Origin: Vibrio tapetis subsp. tapetis
GTDB taxonomy: Bacteria > Pseudomonadota > Gammaproteobacteria > Enterobacterales > Vibrionaceae
Assembly (NCBI RefSeq): GCF_900233005.1
Contig: NZ_LT960611.1
Coordinates: forward strand, 3,224,001 to 3,288,000
DNA length: 64,000 nucleotides
Reading direction: 5' to 3'
The notes beneath the pieces are model-generated. The model saw only the letters and a list, made by a program, of their open reading frames with translations, ran no database searches and was not told the origin of the DNA. Numbering within the stretch: position 1 is the stretch's first letter; each line of letters begins with the position of its first letter. Of the stretch, positions 39,719 to 50,155 are shown one piece after another. The translations under genes were made by a program, and so were the position numbers.

Positions 39719-40645
39719 TTAAAATTCAATAAATATGTCGTGCTGCTGACCATTTCGTTCTACAGTTAAATTTAACTCGGTAAGCTCTGAAATGGATTGC
39801 CATATTTTGCCCATGGCAGCAGGATCACTTAAATCAGCGCCATTTATTCGGGTGGCGATGTCCCCTTGTTTAAGCCCTACAGAATCAAACAGTTCTCTGT
39901 TTTTTCCTGGCCCCACACGGTACCCCATCACTCGCCCATCTTTTTTCACTTGGGACAAACGAATATATTGCATGATTTGCTGAGGGTTTTGTGTGATTTC
40001 ACGACGAATTTGTTCGAGCTGCTCTGCAGGGAGGCCTTTTGTTCCTGAGGCTTGAGTATTTTGTTGCTGCTGAGATTCCGAAAGCTTGCTGTATTTCACC
40101 CCTTCAAGCATCAGAGTTTCATCTTGGCCTTGGTTTTCAATGATCACTCGGTCGATCATCACCACTTTAAGCACTGCTCTTGTGCCATCAATGGTTTCAC
40201 CAATGCCATAAGTATTTTGTTTGCCGCGATTAGCCACAACAGCTAAGCTTTTATCGCCAGAACGGCTAGCGACGGCACCGACCAAAACTAGATTTAAACG
40301 TGTTTTCGGCGCATCAACCACTTTCGCAGCCACTGGCTTAGGTGCCGTCTGTTGAGAGTACCGACCAAAGAGATGTGCATCCAACAAACGAGTAACCGCT
40401 TGTTGTTGTCCTTGGCTGTTAGCACCAGATGATGACGTGCTACTGACTGGAATCGGTGTCCAACGAGTGACTTTCTGGTCTTGATAAGCCAAGCCCCACG
40501 CTAATTGCCCCACTATCCATGCTGACAAAGCAATAAATAATAGAGTGAGAAATAAGCTAATTTTTCCTTGCGCTTGAGCGACGAATTCGATGGCTTTGTT
40601 CGCGGTGCGATTAAGTTGAAACCTTTGCACCAATTGAGAAGGCAT
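39719..40645 (-). CDS. gspC: Type II secretion protein GspC (EpsC)
   Basis: 308 residues. Short cytoplasmic N terminus, one membrane helix (about 30-52), a Pro/Ser/Gln-rich linker (about 67-82), the HR domain (about 100-190, LNLVLVGAVASRSGDKSLAVVANRG) and a C-terminal PDZ domain (about 205-308, GYRVGPGKNRELFDSVGLKQGDIATRING). It links the inner-membrane platform with GspD and selects cargo. First gene of the operon; it is divergent from hslR and preceded by GGGAG. Confidence 0.96.
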   Translation of the reverse strand: MPSQLVQRFQLNRTANKAIEFVAQAQGKISLFLTLLFIALSAWIVGQLAWGLAYQDQKVTRWTPIPVSSTSSSGANSQGQQQAVTRLLDAHLFGRYSQQTAPKPVAAKVVDAPKTRLNLVLVGAVASRSGDKSLAVVANRGKQNTYGIGETIDGTRAVLKVVMIDRVIIENQGQDETLMLEGVKYSKLSESQQQQNTQASGTKGLPAEQLEQIRREITQNPQQIMQYIRLSQVKKDGRVMGYRVGPGKNRELFDSVGLKQGDIATRINGADLSDPAAMGKIWQSISELTELNLTVERNGQQHDIFIEF

Positions 40646-40868
40646 TAGCGGCGCTCCCTGTCCCCAGATAAAACTTATAAAAATTTAGCTAGCCAGCGTA
40701 CACAAAGGCTTTAGCTATGTCATATGAATTTACAATTTGGAAGCAATAAGCGAGCTATATGCCTCATTCCGTTCAATTCTCTACATTAATGAAAGGTTGA
40801 ATTTCGCATTATTCGCCACCATTATTTATTTCAGTAATGAAGTCAATCGTTAGAGGCCTGATTTAACT

Positions 40869-41258
40869 ATGAGTTCAAATAGTATTGCCGTAAGGCTAGA
40901 TAAATGGCTGTGGGCTGCCCGTTTTTATAAAACACGCTCAATCGCACGAAATATGGTTGATGGCGGTAAAGTCCATTATAATAAGCAGAGATCAAAACCA
41001 AGCAAGATTGTAGAGCTTGGTGCCATTGTGCAACTTAGACAAGGCAACGAAGAAAAGACCGTCGTTATTGAGAAGATTTCCGATCAACGACGTGGGGCAC
41101 CTGAAGCGCAAACTCTTTATAAAGAAACTGATGAGAGTATCGCCAAACGCGAAGAAGACGCTCAGAAGCATCGCCTTAATGCGTTGCATAGTCCAAGCCC
41201 AGATCGACGTCCTGATAAAAAGCAGCGTCGAAATATTATTAAATTTAAACAGCAGTAA
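40869..41258 (+). CDS. hslR: Ribosome-associated heat shock protein Hsp15
   Basis: 129 residues. S4 RNA-binding domain near 8-70 (VRLDKWLWAARFYKTRSIARNMVDGGKVHYN) with a basic C-terminal tail (KKQRRNIIKFKQQ). Hsp15 rescues dissociated 50S subunits carrying nascent chains after heat shock. It is 15 bp upstream of hslO, as in E. coli, so they form a heat-shock operon. Confidence 0.96.
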   Translation: MSSNSIAVRLDKWLWAARFYKTRSIARNMVDGGKVHYNKQRSKPSKIVELGAIVQLRQGNEEKTVVIEKISDQRRGAPEAQTLYKETDESIAKREEDAQKHRLNALHSPSPDRRPDKKQRRNIIKFKQQ

Positions 41259-41273
41259 GCCGGAGCCCATCGC

Positions 41274-42149
41274 ATGGCCAACAACCTTTTGCATCGCTAC
41301 CTATTTGAGAACCTATCAGTCCGTGGCGAATTGGTACAATTGGACGACACATACCAACAAATTATTTCAAGCAAAGAATACCCAGCGCCAGTCCAACGAA
41401 TTCTGGGTGAATTGCTTGTCGCAACCACACTATTAACGGCTACGTTAAAGTTCGAAGGCTCTATTACGTTGCAATTGCAAGGTGACGGCCCGGTTTCTAT
41501 TGCTGTGATTAACGGTGATGACGATCAAAAAGTGCGTGGTGTTGCGCGTTGGGAAGGCGATATCGCAGAAGATGCGACTTTGCACCAGCTCATGGGTAAA
41601 GGTCACCTCGTGATCACAATTTCACCAAAAAAAGGTGAACGCTACCAAGGAGTGGTCGGTTTAGAAGGCGATACACTTTCTGAAGTGCTTGAAGGCTACT
41701 TTGAACGCTCTGAACAGTTAAAAACTCGTCTATGGTTCCGTTTAGGTGAGTTTGATGGCAAACCACATGCTGCTGGTATGCTGCTTCAAGTGATGCCTGA
41801 TGGCACCGGCTCACCTGATGATTTTGAGCACCTAGAGCAACTGACTGACACGGTTAAAGATGAAGAATTATTCGGCCTACCTGGTAACGAAATTCTGTAC
41901 CGTTTATATAATCAAGAAACCGTTCAACTGTTTGATCCACAAGAGGTTGAGTTCTTTTGTGGCTGTTCAAGGGAGCGCAGTTCCGCTGCAATACTGACGG
42001 TAGCACGTGAAGAGATTAACGACATTTTGGCTACCGAAGGATCCGTTTCTTTACATTGTGATTACTGCGGCACGAATTACACGTTCGACGAAAAAGATGT
42101 CTCGGCTTTGTTTGCGGGTGCAGACAACAACACTGGCACCGTGCATTAA
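41274..42149 (+). CDS. hslO: Redox-regulated chaperone Hsp33
   Basis: 291 residues. N-terminal chaperone domain (about 1-180), a linker, and the C-terminal redox switch with four zinc-binding cysteines, FCGCSRERS near 232-240 and HCDYCGTNY near 264-272. Oxidation releases zinc and activates holdase function. It is co-transcribed with hslR and terminated at 42185-42211. Confidence 0.98.
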   Translation: MANNLLHRYLFENLSVRGELVQLDDTYQQIISSKEYPAPVQRILGELLVATTLLTATLKFEGSITLQLQGDGPVSIAVINGDDDQKVRGVARWEGDIAEDATLHQLMGKGHLVITISPKKGERYQGVVGLEGDTLSEVLEGYFERSEQLKTRLWFRLGEFDGKPHAAGMLLQVMPDGTGSPDDFEHLEQLTDTVKDEELFGLPGNEILYRLYNQETVQLFDPQEVEFFCGCSRERSSAAILTVAREEINDILATEGSVSLHCDYCGTNYTFDEKDVSALFAGADNNTGTVH

Positions 42150-42184
42150 TTAAACATTTTTAATAAGCCAGTCAAAAAATCATT

Positions 42185-42211
42185 AAAGCCAGCATAACGC
42201 TGGCTTTTTTT
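42185..42211 (+). terminator. hslRO terminator
   Basis: AAAGCCAGC, ATAAC-type loop, GCTGGCTTT and further T residues; a textbook Rho-independent terminator. Confidence 0.9.
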
Positions 42212-42483
42212 GTTATTTACCTCACAAAATCACAGACTTACAGTCACCATTTGTGCACTTATTTTTTTTAAAGTATTAATTGTTTTGATCTAGCGCAAAG
42301 GTTTGCTTTGGCTATAAAATGGGCTAGCTAAAACTGTGAACAGGGTTAGGATTCCCCAAAAAATTCAGGGTTATTCTTTGATGCATATCCCTGTTTTATC
42401 TTAGTCCTGTTGTTAGCATGGTGAGCAGATAAAAATAATTTATTACAAAATCCCTACAAAAAAATATCCTACAAGGAGCACCT
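42212..42483 (+). promoter_or_regulatory. pckA upstream region
   Basis: About 270 bp without a gene. It is AT-rich, with a TATAAAAT element at 42312-42319, an AACAGGG/CCCTGTT inverted pair (about 42339 and 42389) and AAGGAG eight bases before the pckA ATG. No clear CRP box was found by eye. Promoter assignment is tentative. Confidence 0.35.
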
Positions 42484-44109
42484 ATGACTGTTATGGAACA
42501 TACTAAGGCTGCACAACTAGATCTAACTAAATACGGTATTAATGGCGTAACTGAAGTTCTACGGAATCCAAGTTTTGACCAATTATTCGAAGAAGAGACA
42601 CGACCAGAGCTCGAAGGCTACGAAAAAGGCGTAGTCACTGAGCTTGGTGCTGTTGCTGTTGATACCGGTATTTTTACAGGTCGCTCACCAAAAGATAAGT
42701 ACATCGTTAAAGATGAAACCACTCGCGATACCATGTGGTGGTCTGATCAAGGTAAAAACGATAATAAACCTATCGACCTAAAAGTATGGAATGAGTTAAA
42801 ACAACTCGTAACTACCCAGCTTTCAGGTAAACGTCTTTTTGTTATTGATGGCTATTGTGGCACCAATGACGACACACGACTTAGAATTCGTGTCATAACA
42901 GAAGTAGCGTGGCAAGCGCACTTCGTGAAAAACATGTTCATTCGTCCAAGCGACGAAGAACTTGCTACTTTCGAGCCTGATTTCGTTGTCATGAATGGTG
43001 CAAAAACCACGAATGAAAAATGGCAAGAACACGGCCTGCATTCTGAAAACTTCACTGTGTTTAACTTAACTGAAAAAATGCAGTTAATCGGCGGTACTTG
43101 GTACGGCGGTGAAATGAAGAAAGGCATGTTCGCAATGATGAACTACTTCCTGCCTCTTCGTGATATCGCGTCTATGCACTGTAGCGCTAACGTAGGTGAA
43201 GAAGGCGATGTTGCGGTATTCTTTGGCCTGTCTGGCACAGGTAAAACAACGCTGTCTACCGATCCTAAACGCCAACTGATCGGCGACGATGAGCACGGTT
43301 GGGATGACGAAGGTATCTTCAACTTCGAAGGCGGCTGTTACGCGAAAACAATTCGCCTTTCTAAAGAAGCTGAACCAGACATCTACAATGCCATTCGTCG
43401 TGATGCACTGTTAGAAAACGTTACGGTTCGCAACGATGGCTCTATCGACTTTGATGATGGTTCTAAGACTGAAAACACGCGTGTTTCTTACCCAATTCAT
43501 CACATTGATAACATCGTGAAGCCAGTTTCTAAAGCAGGCCATGCTGAAAAAGTGATTTTCCTTACTGCGGATGCATTTGGTGTGCTTCCTCCAGTAGCGA
43601 AACTCACCCCAGAACAAACGAAGTACCATTTCCTTTCTGGTTTTACCGCTAAGTTAGCAGGTACTGAACGTGGCATCACAGAACCTACGCCAACCTTCTC
43701 TGCTGCATTTGGTGCTGCATTCCTTACTTTGCATCCAACCAAATACGCTGAAGTTTTAGTGAAACGCATGGAAGCTGCGGGCGCTCAAGCTTACTTGGTG
43801 AATACCGGCTGGAACGGCACAGGCAAACGTATCTCGATTCAAGATACTCGCGGCATCATTGACGCCATTTTGGATGGCTCAATTGACAACGCAGACACCA
43901 CTCAAATCCCTGTGTTTAATCTAGAAGTTCCAACGGATCTTCCTGGTGTAGATAAAGGCATTCTTGACCCACGTGATACCTATGTTGACCCACTACAATG
44001 GGACAGCAAAGCAGAAGACTTGGCTCAACGCTTTATCAAAAACTTCGCTCAATACACTGATAATGACGAAGGTAAATCACTTGTTGCCGCAGGGCCTCAA
44101 TTAGATTAA
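42484..44109 (+). CDS. pckA: Phosphoenolpyruvate carboxykinase (ATP)
   Basis: 541 residues. It converts oxaloacetate and ATP to PEP, CO2 and ADP, the entry step of gluconeogenesis. The kinase-1a P-loop [11 protein letters not shown] is near 248-258, the kinase-2 metal site [13 protein letters not shown] near 265-277, and the substrate-binding [10 protein letters not shown] near 66-75. All catalytic blocks are intact. It is flanked by terminators on both sides and therefore monocistronic. Confidence 0.98.
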   Translation: MTVMEHTKAAQLDLTKYGINGVTEVLRNPSFDQLFEEETRPELEGYEKGVVTELGAVAVDTGIFTGRSPKDKYIVKDETTRDTMWWSDQGKNDNKPIDLKVWNELKQLVTTQLSGKRLFVIDGYCGTNDDTRLRIRVITEVAWQAHFVKNMFIRPSDEELATFEPDFVVMNGAKTTNEKWQEHGLHSENFTVFNLTEKMQLIGGTWYGGEMKKGMFAMMNYFLPLRDIASMHCSANVGEEGDVAVFFGLSGTGKTTLSTDPKRQLIGDDEHGWDDEGIFNFEGGCYAKTIRLSKEAEPDIYNAIRRDALLENVTVRNDGSIDFDDGSKTENTRVSYPIHHIDNIVKPVSKAGHAEKVIFLTADAFGVLPPVAKLTPEQTKYHFLSGFTAKLAGTERGITEPTPTFSAAFGAAFLTLHPTKYAEVLVKRMEAAGAQAYLVNTGWNGTGKRISIQDTRGIIDAILDGSIDNADTTQIPVFNLEVPTDLPGVDKGILDPRDTYVDPLQWDSKAEDLAQRFIKNFAQYTDNDEGKSLVAAGPQLD

Positions 44110-44127
44110 TTAGGTAAATAAAATACC

Positions 44128-44153
44128 AAGCCCCTCATTTGAGGGGCTTTTTT
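44128..44153 (+). terminator. pckA terminator
   Basis: AAGCCCCTC, ATTT loop, GAGGGGCTT with T-run. Confidence 0.92.
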
Positions 44154-44245
44154 GTTGAATCTATTCGTTATTTGAGCCAGTCTGGATATTATCAGCAACA
44201 AAAATCGACCAGTACTCACCTCAATTGCGTTAAGGGAATCAACGA

Positions 44246-46240
44246 ATGAGAAAAGCTCTTGCACTTATCATCCTGATGTTCAGCTTAATGCTTATCTCTA
44301 TACTGATTTTATTTGCGAGTCTGCATACTCGGTACGCTACGCCCGTTGTTAACTTCATTTTTAAATACGCGTCATCACAAACCATTCGTGCAGACCTGAT
44401 CGAGTATCAGTCTCCTTATCACTTCACTTTTCATGGTCTAGAGCTTTCAACCTCCCCAGAACCCCTTTATATAGAAACCGCACAACTTTGGTTGAATCAA
44501 GGTCTAGTCTCACAAGGTAAACTGGCAATAGACAGCCTGCTTTTAAGTGGTTTTCAATTACAACAAGGCATGCCTGAAATCACGCCATCACCTTACGTTT
44601 CTATTGCGCAAGTAGCCGTGGATCATTTGGATTATTCAGACGACGCCTTGATCATCCGCGATCTGAGCTTTCAAATAAAGCAGCCAGAATATCAACCCTC
44701 CTCATCCTGGCCGGTGCGTGGCGAAATTCAACTTTCAGCCGAACAGTTGTATTGGAACAACGAAGCGTTTGATAACGTGTTAGTTGATGCGGATGTGCTG
44801 GAAGACGGTGCGAAAATTTATGGTTTGTCTTTTAAATGGCGCCAAGCCGACATTAAGACTCAGGCGGAATGGCTAAACAACCAATGGCATCTCATTAATG
44901 CTTCGATTAAGGGCTTACAGCTAAGCCACTCTCAATGGATGGAAGTAAATTCAAATCAAATATTTGAACAGCTCAGCACACCCGTTTTCATTGAAAGGCT
45001 AGACGTGCTTTCAACAACGATTACCAGCGACGTGTTTTCATTGACCGCCGCAGATATCACATTAGACAACATTCAATACCCAGTTAAGGTTTGGCAACAA
45101 GATGGCCGTGTGTCTCTCAATGCTGAAAACATCACTCTAGGAAATCAAACGCTACTCGAACCGACATTAAGCCTGCAGTTAACCGAGAATAAAATTGCAA
45201 TCGATGATCTTAATGTTGGCTTCAAACGAGGTTATATACAGCTTCAGGGTTCCCTAGATCCAAATGCTATTTCGCTCAATAATTTAACCGTTTCTGGTGT
45301 GGAATGGTTAATAGAAAATGAGGCAGATCAGCGTAATTCGTTTGAGTCTGACCTCACCGGATTGAACTTAAAATCGCTTATCCCAGAGCTCAACAATTAC
45401 CACCATCCAGAATTTGTTGCTATAAAGCGATTACGCATTAAACGCAGCCAATTCATTAATTTAGCCAGCGAGCCTAAACGTCAAGTCTCAGGATTAAACA
45501 TCTCTGGTGATGATTTACTCTTGGTCAAGGACAGTCAGCTAGGTTTATGGAGCGGTAACCTAACCTTATCAGCTAATAGCGCGAGCATTGGAGAGTTAAT
45601 CGCTTCCCAATCGCTCATTGAAGCACACGCCGAAGATGGCATTAGTTATCTAGACAAGCTCGTTGTGCCACTGCAGCACGGACTAATGCGCGCACAAGGT
45701 AAAATGGATTTCACACAACTCAGCCAGCCATGGCAGCTTAAATTTCAAAGTGACGGTTTTCCACTGCAAACTTTGGGCTACTGGCGAACTATCCCCTTGG
45801 GTATGAAAGGTCTGGCGGAAGTGGAATTCGATTTAAACGGATTAGCTGGCGACGAAGCTATGTTGAATTATTCTCTAAGCGGGTTTGCCAATGTCAGTTT
45901 ACGTGATGCCAGTATTGAGCCTGCATTCGAGCAAATAATGAACCCTAAGCCTGATCAGCCCGTCCTTACCTCTCCTATTACGGTCGGTGACTTTAGCTTG
46001 AAAATGAAACGAGGTGACATCGAATTAACCAGTACCAAAATACAGGGCAAAGATTTCACTGGCCAATTAAAAGGCAGTCTCGACTTAGTCGCTAACGACA
46101 TCGGGAAGCTGACCTTATCGCTAGCTAGTCGTTGTGGACAACTGCGTGTTGATTTACTCACTAAGCAGCAAGAAATCAACAACGCAGAATGTAAAACCGG
46201 CGCGGTTCAAACAGAGAAAGTCATTATTCCGTTTGAGTGA
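44246..46240 (+). CDS. AsmA-like family protein
   Basis: 664 residues. An N-terminal membrane anchor (about 4-27, LALIILMFSLMLISILILFASL) precedes a long periplasmic beta-strand-rich body without sharp motifs, ending with an AsmA-C-type region (about 560-650) containing GDFSLKMKRGDIELTSTKIQGKD. AsmA-like proteins are thought to bridge inner and outer membranes and move phospholipids or influence outer-membrane composition. A 14-mer repeat array follows a few bases after its stop. The exact subfamily is not assigned. Confidence 0.75.
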   Translation: MRKALALIILMFSLMLISILILFASLHTRYATPVVNFIFKYASSQTIRADLIEYQSPYHFTFHGLELSTSPEPLYIETAQLWLNQGLVSQGKLAIDSLLLSGFQLQQGMPEITPSPYVSIAQVAVDHLDYSDDALIIRDLSFQIKQPEYQPSSSWPVRGEIQLSAEQLYWNNEAFDNVLVDADVLEDGAKIYGLSFKWRQADIKTQAEWLNNQWHLINASIKGLQLSHSQWMEVNSNQIFEQLSTPVFIERLDVLSTTITSDVFSLTAADITLDNIQYPVKVWQQDGRVSLNAENITLGNQTLLEPTLSLQLTENKIAIDDLNVGFKRGYIQLQGSLDPNAISLNNLTVSGVEWLIENEADQRNSFESDLTGLNLKSLIPELNNYHHPEFVAIKRLRIKRSQFINLASEPKRQVSGLNISGDDLLLVKDSQLGLWSGNLTLSANSASIGELIASQSLIEAHAEDGISYLDKLVVPLQHGLMRAQGKMDFTQLSQPWQLKFQSDGFPLQTLGYWRTIPLGMKGLAEVEFDLNGLAGDEAMLNYSLSGFANVSLRDASIEPAFEQIMNPKPDQPVLTSPITVGDFSLKMKRGDIELTSTKIQGKDFTGQLKGSLDLVANDIGKLTLSLASRCGQLRVDLLTKQQEINNAECKTGAVQTEKVIIPFE

Positions 46241-46412
46241 AAAGAGAAGTTCTAAAAGCTAAGTTCTAAAAGCTAAGTTCTAAAAGCTAAGTTCTAAAAG
46301 CTAAGTTCTAAAAGCTAAGTTCTAAAAGCTAAATTACTGAAATAACTACCTAAGTTCAACGGTTACTTCGCGTTTCTCACTTCGATTTTAGTACTTAGTA
46401 CGTCGCACTTCA
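46241..46412. repeat. Heptamer island 11: 6 x AAGTTCTAAAAGCT (14-mer)
   Basis: Six perfect 14-bp units at 46247-46330, starting six bases after the AsmA-like stop. Further words TTCGCGTTTCTCACTTCGATTTTAGTACTTAGTACG follow at about 46363-46400, related in inverted sense. The island lies between convergent genes. The unit matches island 10 exactly. Confidence 0.92.
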
Positions 46413-46413
46413 C

Positions 46414-47319
46414 CTACCCCCTATAATTCGGCAACAACATGTAGGTGCCGACAAATTCAACGGCGGCTTGATCTCCGCTGAAAATAGTCACGCTAATGAT
46501 CACACGGGCTTTACGTCCTGATGCCAATCTATCTAAGTCACCACTGATCCCATCTAATGAGGTTGCGGCTATGGGCGCGTGCTCCACTGGATGGCGATAG
46601 CGTATTTGGCTGTCAGCTAAGACGATATCCGCTTCAAGTCCACGTTCTTTCATCAGAAGCCAGGTCATACCCCAGCCGGTTAACGTTGCCAGAGTAAATG
46701 CCGAGCCCGCAAACATGGTGTTATGTGGGTTTAAATTCGGATTTAACTGCGCTGCACACTCAAACCGATACCCCGTGTACTGGTTTATTTTAATGCCCAT
46801 CTTGTCACTGATTGGAATTTGTTGCTCCCAACGTTGCTGAAGATCGGCGCACCATTCAGGTCGTCGTAATACATTAGCGAGTGGATCTAACGATTTGATC
46901 ATTTGCTGATGGCGAAGTGGACCTCTTTCATCATTGAGTTCGCCCTGGCTCTCAAAACCATTTTTCTCATAAAATTTGATCGCATCTTCACGCGCGTTAA
47001 TCACTAATCGCTTCACGCCTTCTTGTCGCGCAAACGACTCCAACGCCACCAGCACTAAAGAACCTACACCTTTATTTCTTCGGTTGGGTTTTACTGCCAT
47101 ATAACGAATTTGCCCTTCGTTATCCGGCGTAATATACAAGCGCCCCACCGCCATTGGACGACCCTTGCCATCAACAATCATACGGTGATGACTCATTTCG
47201 TCATATTCGTCACGTTCAGAACCAATTGGCATACGCCAAGGCTCCCTTAGCATCTGCCAACGAAAGTGGTAGTACTTATTCTGTTGATTCACCGTTTTTG
47301 GCGTGATCAGTTTAAACAT
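46414..47319 (-). CDS. yiiD: YiiD/MadA-like protein: GNAT acetyltransferase domain plus hot-dog thioesterase domain
   Basis: 301 residues. N-terminal GNAT domain (about 10-150) with the acetyl-CoA loop MAVKPNRRNKGVGSLVLVAL near 74-93; C-terminal YiiD-type hot-dog domain (about 160-301) with LNPHNTMFAGSAFTLATLTGWG near 196-217. E. coli YiiD (MadA) is reported to be a malonyl-ACP decarboxylase that helps start fatty-acid synthesis, so a lipid role is likely here. The neighbours dtd and yihY are the same as in E. coli. Confidence 0.9.
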   Translation of the reverse strand: MFKLITPKTVNQQNKYYHFRWQMLREPWRMPIGSERDEYDEMSHHRMIVDGKGRPMAVGRLYITPDNEGQIRYMAVKPNRRNKGVGSLVLVALESFARQEGVKRLVINAREDAIKFYEKNGFESQGELNDERGPLRHQQMIKSLDPLANVLRRPEWCADLQQRWEQQIPISDKMGIKINQYTGYRFECAAQLNPNLNPHNTMFAGSAFTLATLTGWGMTWLLMKERGLEADIVLADSQIRYRHPVEHAPIAATSLDGISGDLDRLASGRKARVIISVTIFSGDQAAVEFVGTYMLLPNYRG

Positions 47320-47334
47320 GGAAATCCTTTTCGT

Positions 47335-47418
47335 AAGAACTAGATGAACGGGGTACAGGTCGCTTCGCTACAGGTAATAGGAACAGCTCTAACCTGTAAC
47401 CTGTAACCTGTAACCCAC
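47335..47418. repeat. Heptamer island 12: 3 x AACCTGT
   Basis: AACCTGT units at 47391-47411 plus AACCC. On the minus strand this is a GGTTACA array following the dtd stop. A second arm with TACAGGT-CGCTTCGC-TACAGGTAATAGG lies at 47354-47380. It is located between dtd and yiiD, both on the minus strand. Confidence 0.8.
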
Positions 47419-47428
47419 CTTATCTCTT

Positions 47429-47863
47429 CTACACCTGCAACCAAAACGTTACTGGGCCATCGTTCACTAGCGATACTTTCATATCTGCGCCAAAGCGGCC
47501 TCGTTGTGTGTTGAGCGTTTCAGCACATTTATCAGCAAAAAAATCGTACCAATGCTCAGCATCGGTTGGGTTTGCGCCTTTAGAAAATCCTGGGCGCGTG
47601 CCTTTTTTTGTGTCTGCGGGTAATGTAAATTGAGACACCACCAAAACACTGCCGTTCACTTGTTGAACATTTAAGTTCATTTTACCGGCTTCATCTTCAA
47701 ATATTCGATAAGTCAGAACTCGCTCTAATAAGCGTTTTGCTTTCGCTTCATCGTCTTCTTTTTCTACGCCAAGCAACACCAGTAAGCCGTGGTCTATTTC
47801 ACCGGTAATTTCACCGTCTACCTTGACCGATGCTTCACTTACTCGCTGTATCAGTGCTATCAC
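47429..47863 (-). CDS. dtd: D-aminoacyl-tRNA deacylase
   Basis: 144 residues from GTG 47863 ([12 protein letters not shown]), which matches the E. coli start; AAGGAA lies 5-6 bases upstream, and an in-frame TTG at 47884 is less likely. DTD removes D-amino acids mischarged on tRNA. The diagnostic SQFTLPADT near 77-85 and the [11 protein letters not shown] terminus, with its Gly-cisPro pair, are present. It overlaps the 3' end of yihY by 29 bp. Confidence 0.96.
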   Translation of the reverse strand: MIALIQRVSEASVKVDGEITGEIDHGLLVLLGVEKEDDEAKAKRLLERVLTYRIFEDEAGKMNLNVQQVNGSVLVVSQFTLPADTKKGTRPGFSKGANPTDAEHWYDFFADKCAETLNTQRGRFGADMKVSLVNDGPVTFWLQV

Positions 47864-48806
47864 TTTTTGTTCCTTGCTGTTCAATTATAGATGCAGATTC
47901 CAACTCTAGCGGTGAGCTAGGTACATCCATTTCTTTATTTTGATGACCTTCAGAATACCACAGCTTCTGTTCTCCAAGGCTAGCCGTAACCTCTGCGCCT
48001 AATAAGACAATCAGCCAGCACATATATACCCAAACAAACAAAATGGGAATGGCGGCGAGTGCACCGTAGATAAGCTGATATGAAGGAAAGTGAGTAATGT
48101 AAAGCGCGAAGCCTTTCTTACTCAATTCAAATAATATCGCCGCAACCAAAGCCCCAATAGCCGCGTCGCGCAACGAAACCTTGGTATTTGGCACCAGCAG
48201 ATAGAGACCAACAAAAGCAAAGAAAGAAAGAATAAACGGCAGCCAACGTAGAAAGTAGGTATAAACGGTCGAAATGGCTTCGCTATCTAAAAAATTGAGT
48301 GACGTAATGTAAGAGGTTGCAGCAATACTTGCTCCGACCATGCTCGGCCCTAAAGTGAGCACCATCCAGTACATTGAAAATGAATACACACTGCGGCGCT
48401 TGTCTTTCACTCGCCAAATAAAATTGAGGCTTTTGTCGATATTTGAAATGAGCATGAGCGCGGCAACAAACAAGAAAGCACCACCTACTGCGGTCATTTT
48501 CCCGGTATTCGCAACAAAGTCGGTTAATGCTGATTTAACGGCAATGCCAGCTGCAGGAACAAAATGTGTGATAACAAAATCTTGTAAAACGTCGCCAACG
48601 TCGGCAAAAAGCGGAAATGATGACAACACCGACAACAACACGGTTAATAGTGGAACAAGCGACAACAACGTAATGTACGCCATATAACCAGCACTCACGG
48701 TTAAGCGATCGTGCGACACTCGGTTCACCAGGTATTTGGTAAAGTTTTGAGACTGAATAACCATCTTGTTTAGCGTCAACTTGTATCTCCCTGCCAAGTC
48801 GTTCAT
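47835..48806 (-). CDS. yihY: YihY/BrkB family inner-membrane protein
   Basis: 323 residues from ATG 48806; a TTG 24 bases upstream is an alternative. There are about six membrane helices (near 34-60, 90-115, 132-155, 175-200, 205-230, 240-265) with the signature [22 protein letters not shown]. Once called RNase BN, YihY is not a nuclease; its function is unknown. The C-terminal tail (about 280-323) is polar and cytoplasmic. First gene of yihY-dtd. Confidence 0.92.
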   Translation of the reverse strand: MNDLAGRYKLTLNKMVIQSQNFTKYLVNRVSHDRLTVSAGYMAYITLLSLVPLLTVLLSVLSSFPLFADVGDVLQDFVITHFVPAAGIAVKSALTDFVANTGKMTAVGGAFLFVAALMLISNIDKSLNFIWRVKDKRRSVYSFSMYWMVLTLGPSMVGASIAATSYITSLNFLDSEAISTVYTYFLRWLPFILSFFAFVGLYLLVPNTKVSLRDAAIGALVAAILFELSKKGFALYITHFPSYQLIYGALAAIPILFVWVYMCWLIVLLGAEVTASLGEQKLWYSEGHQNKEMDVPSSPLELESASIIEQQGTKSDSTDTASK

Positions 48807-48869
48807 AGTTTTGAATATTATCGAGCCCAATGGGTCGCGACTTACATTCTATACGAAAAGGAAATTCGA

Positions 48870-49505
48870 ATGCGTTATTTGTTGCCATTTTGCATTGCAC
48901 TCTTTGGCCTAACGGGCTGTCAATCCACCTACTATTCTGCAATGGAGACCGTCGGTGTACACAAGCGAGACATCATGGTTGACCGAGTCGAAGACGCAAA
49001 AAAATCCCAACAAGAAGCGCAAGAGGAGTTTTCCAGTGCGCTTGAAGCCTTATCCAGCCTAACCCATTTTGACGGGGGCGATTTAGAAGGGATGTACAAC
49101 AAAATCGATGATAAATACCAAGACAGTGAAAAAGCCGCTGAAGAAGTCGCTAGCCGCATCAGTGCGATTGAAGATGTGTCTGAAGCACTGTTTGATGAAT
49201 GGCAAGAAGAGCTAGAACTGTACACCAGCAGCAAACTTCGTCGCGATAGCGAAAGTAAGTTGAAACAAACTAAAGCGTCTTACAGCGACATGCTACGAGC
49301 CATGAAACGCGCCGAGAAAAAAATGACTCCCGTCTTAAATACGCTACGAGATAATACTTTGTATTTAAAACATAACTTGAACGCCAATGCGATTGGTTCA
49401 CTGCAAGGTGAGTTCATGAGCTTAGAAAAAGACATCGGCGTCGCCATTAAAGAAATGAAAGCGGCGATTGCAGAATCCGATAAGTTTTTGGCTAAGTTGA
49501 AGTAA
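48870..49505 (+). CDS. DUF2959 lipoprotein
   Basis: 211 residues with a lipoprotein signal peptide (MRYLLPFCIALFGLTGC, lipobox LTGC, Cys17). The mature protein is predicted to be almost entirely helical/coiled-coil (about 40-210) with many E, K and A residues, as in DUF2959 proteins. No catalytic motif is seen and the function is unknown. It is divergent from yihY. A GGCGGAA array begins 24 bp after the stop. Confidence 0.85.
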   Translation: MRYLLPFCIALFGLTGCQSTYYSAMETVGVHKRDIMVDRVEDAKKSQQEAQEEFSSALEALSSLTHFDGGDLEGMYNKIDDKYQDSEKAAEEVASRISAIEDVSEALFDEWQEELELYTSSKLRRDSESKLKQTKASYSDMLRAMKRAEKKMTPVLNTLRDNTLYLKHNLNANAIGSLQGEFMSLEKDIGVAIKEMKAAIAESDKFLAKLK

Positions 49506-49605
49506 GGGAAGGCAGGACGCTTCGCTTGAGGCGGAAGGCGGAAGGCGGAAGGCGGAAACGTTAATGCTTTAAGTTCAGTAAGTAGTATGAATTCTGTATT
49601 CTAAT
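49506..49605. repeat. Heptamer island 13: 4 x GGCGGAA and GAATTCTGTATTCT
   Basis: GGACGCTTCGC word, four GGCGGAA units (49530-49557), then GAATTCTGTATTCT at 49589-49602, an exact match to copies at 2125 and 50355. It lies between two plus-strand genes, with the ATPase start 32 bp beyond. Confidence 0.9.
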
Positions 49606-49633
49606 AAGCAGTGTTTAATATGGATTTATACAA

Positions 49634-50155
49634 ATGCAACCAATCATCATCACCGGCGGGCCAGGGGCGGGTAAAACCACTCTGGTTAACGCGCTGGGCA
49701 ATCTTAACTATATAACCTATGCAGAAGGGTCTCGTGCTCTTATTGAACAGCAGAGCACGATAGAGGGCGGTATACTGCCATGGCATGATCTCGCTGGTTT
49801 TGCCGAATTATGCCTCGATTTAATGTCCCGCCAAAAGTCAGACGCGCTCAGTAGCAATCATTTCGCTTTCATGGACCGAGCCATTCCGGATATTTGCGGT
49901 TACCTAACCAAAGGCGGTCTAGCCGTTCCAGAATCATACCGCCAAGCAAGCCTTGGCTATAACCCTCAGGTGTTCTTCTGCAGACCACACGCCGATATTT
50001 ACGTTCAAGACGATGTAAGACCCTACCCGTTTGAAGAAGCGTTAGAGATCCACGCAGAACTCGTTACGAGTTATCAAGATCTAGGTTATGACGTGGTTGA
50101 AGTGCCTTGGGGGACGGTGGAGCAGCGGGTTGAGTTTTTGGTGAAAAAGCTTTAA
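49634..50155 (+). CDS. P-loop AAA-type ATPase/kinase-like protein
   Basis: 173 residues. Walker A GGPGAGKTTL at about 8-17; an AEGSRALIEQQ segment near 36-46 and a Walker-B-like FAFMDRAIPDICGYL near 77-91. This resembles the AAA_28 group, which includes NadR-like kinases and phosphoinositide-binding ATPases. The substrate is unknown. It appears to be a single gene framed by two repeat islands. Confidence 0.8.
   Translation: MQPIIITGGPGAGKTTLVNALGNLNYITYAEGSRALIEQQSTIEGGILPWHDLAGFAELCLDLMSRQKSDALSSNHFAFMDRAIPDICGYLTKGGLAVPESYRQASLGYNPQVFFCRPHADIYVQDDVRPYPFEEALEIHAELVTSYQDLGYDVVEVPWGTVEQRVEFLVKKL

Noticed and set aside
42212..42483. CRP site controlling pckA
   Set aside because: No TGTGA-N6-TCACA match was found by eye; regulation by CRP cannot be claimed.
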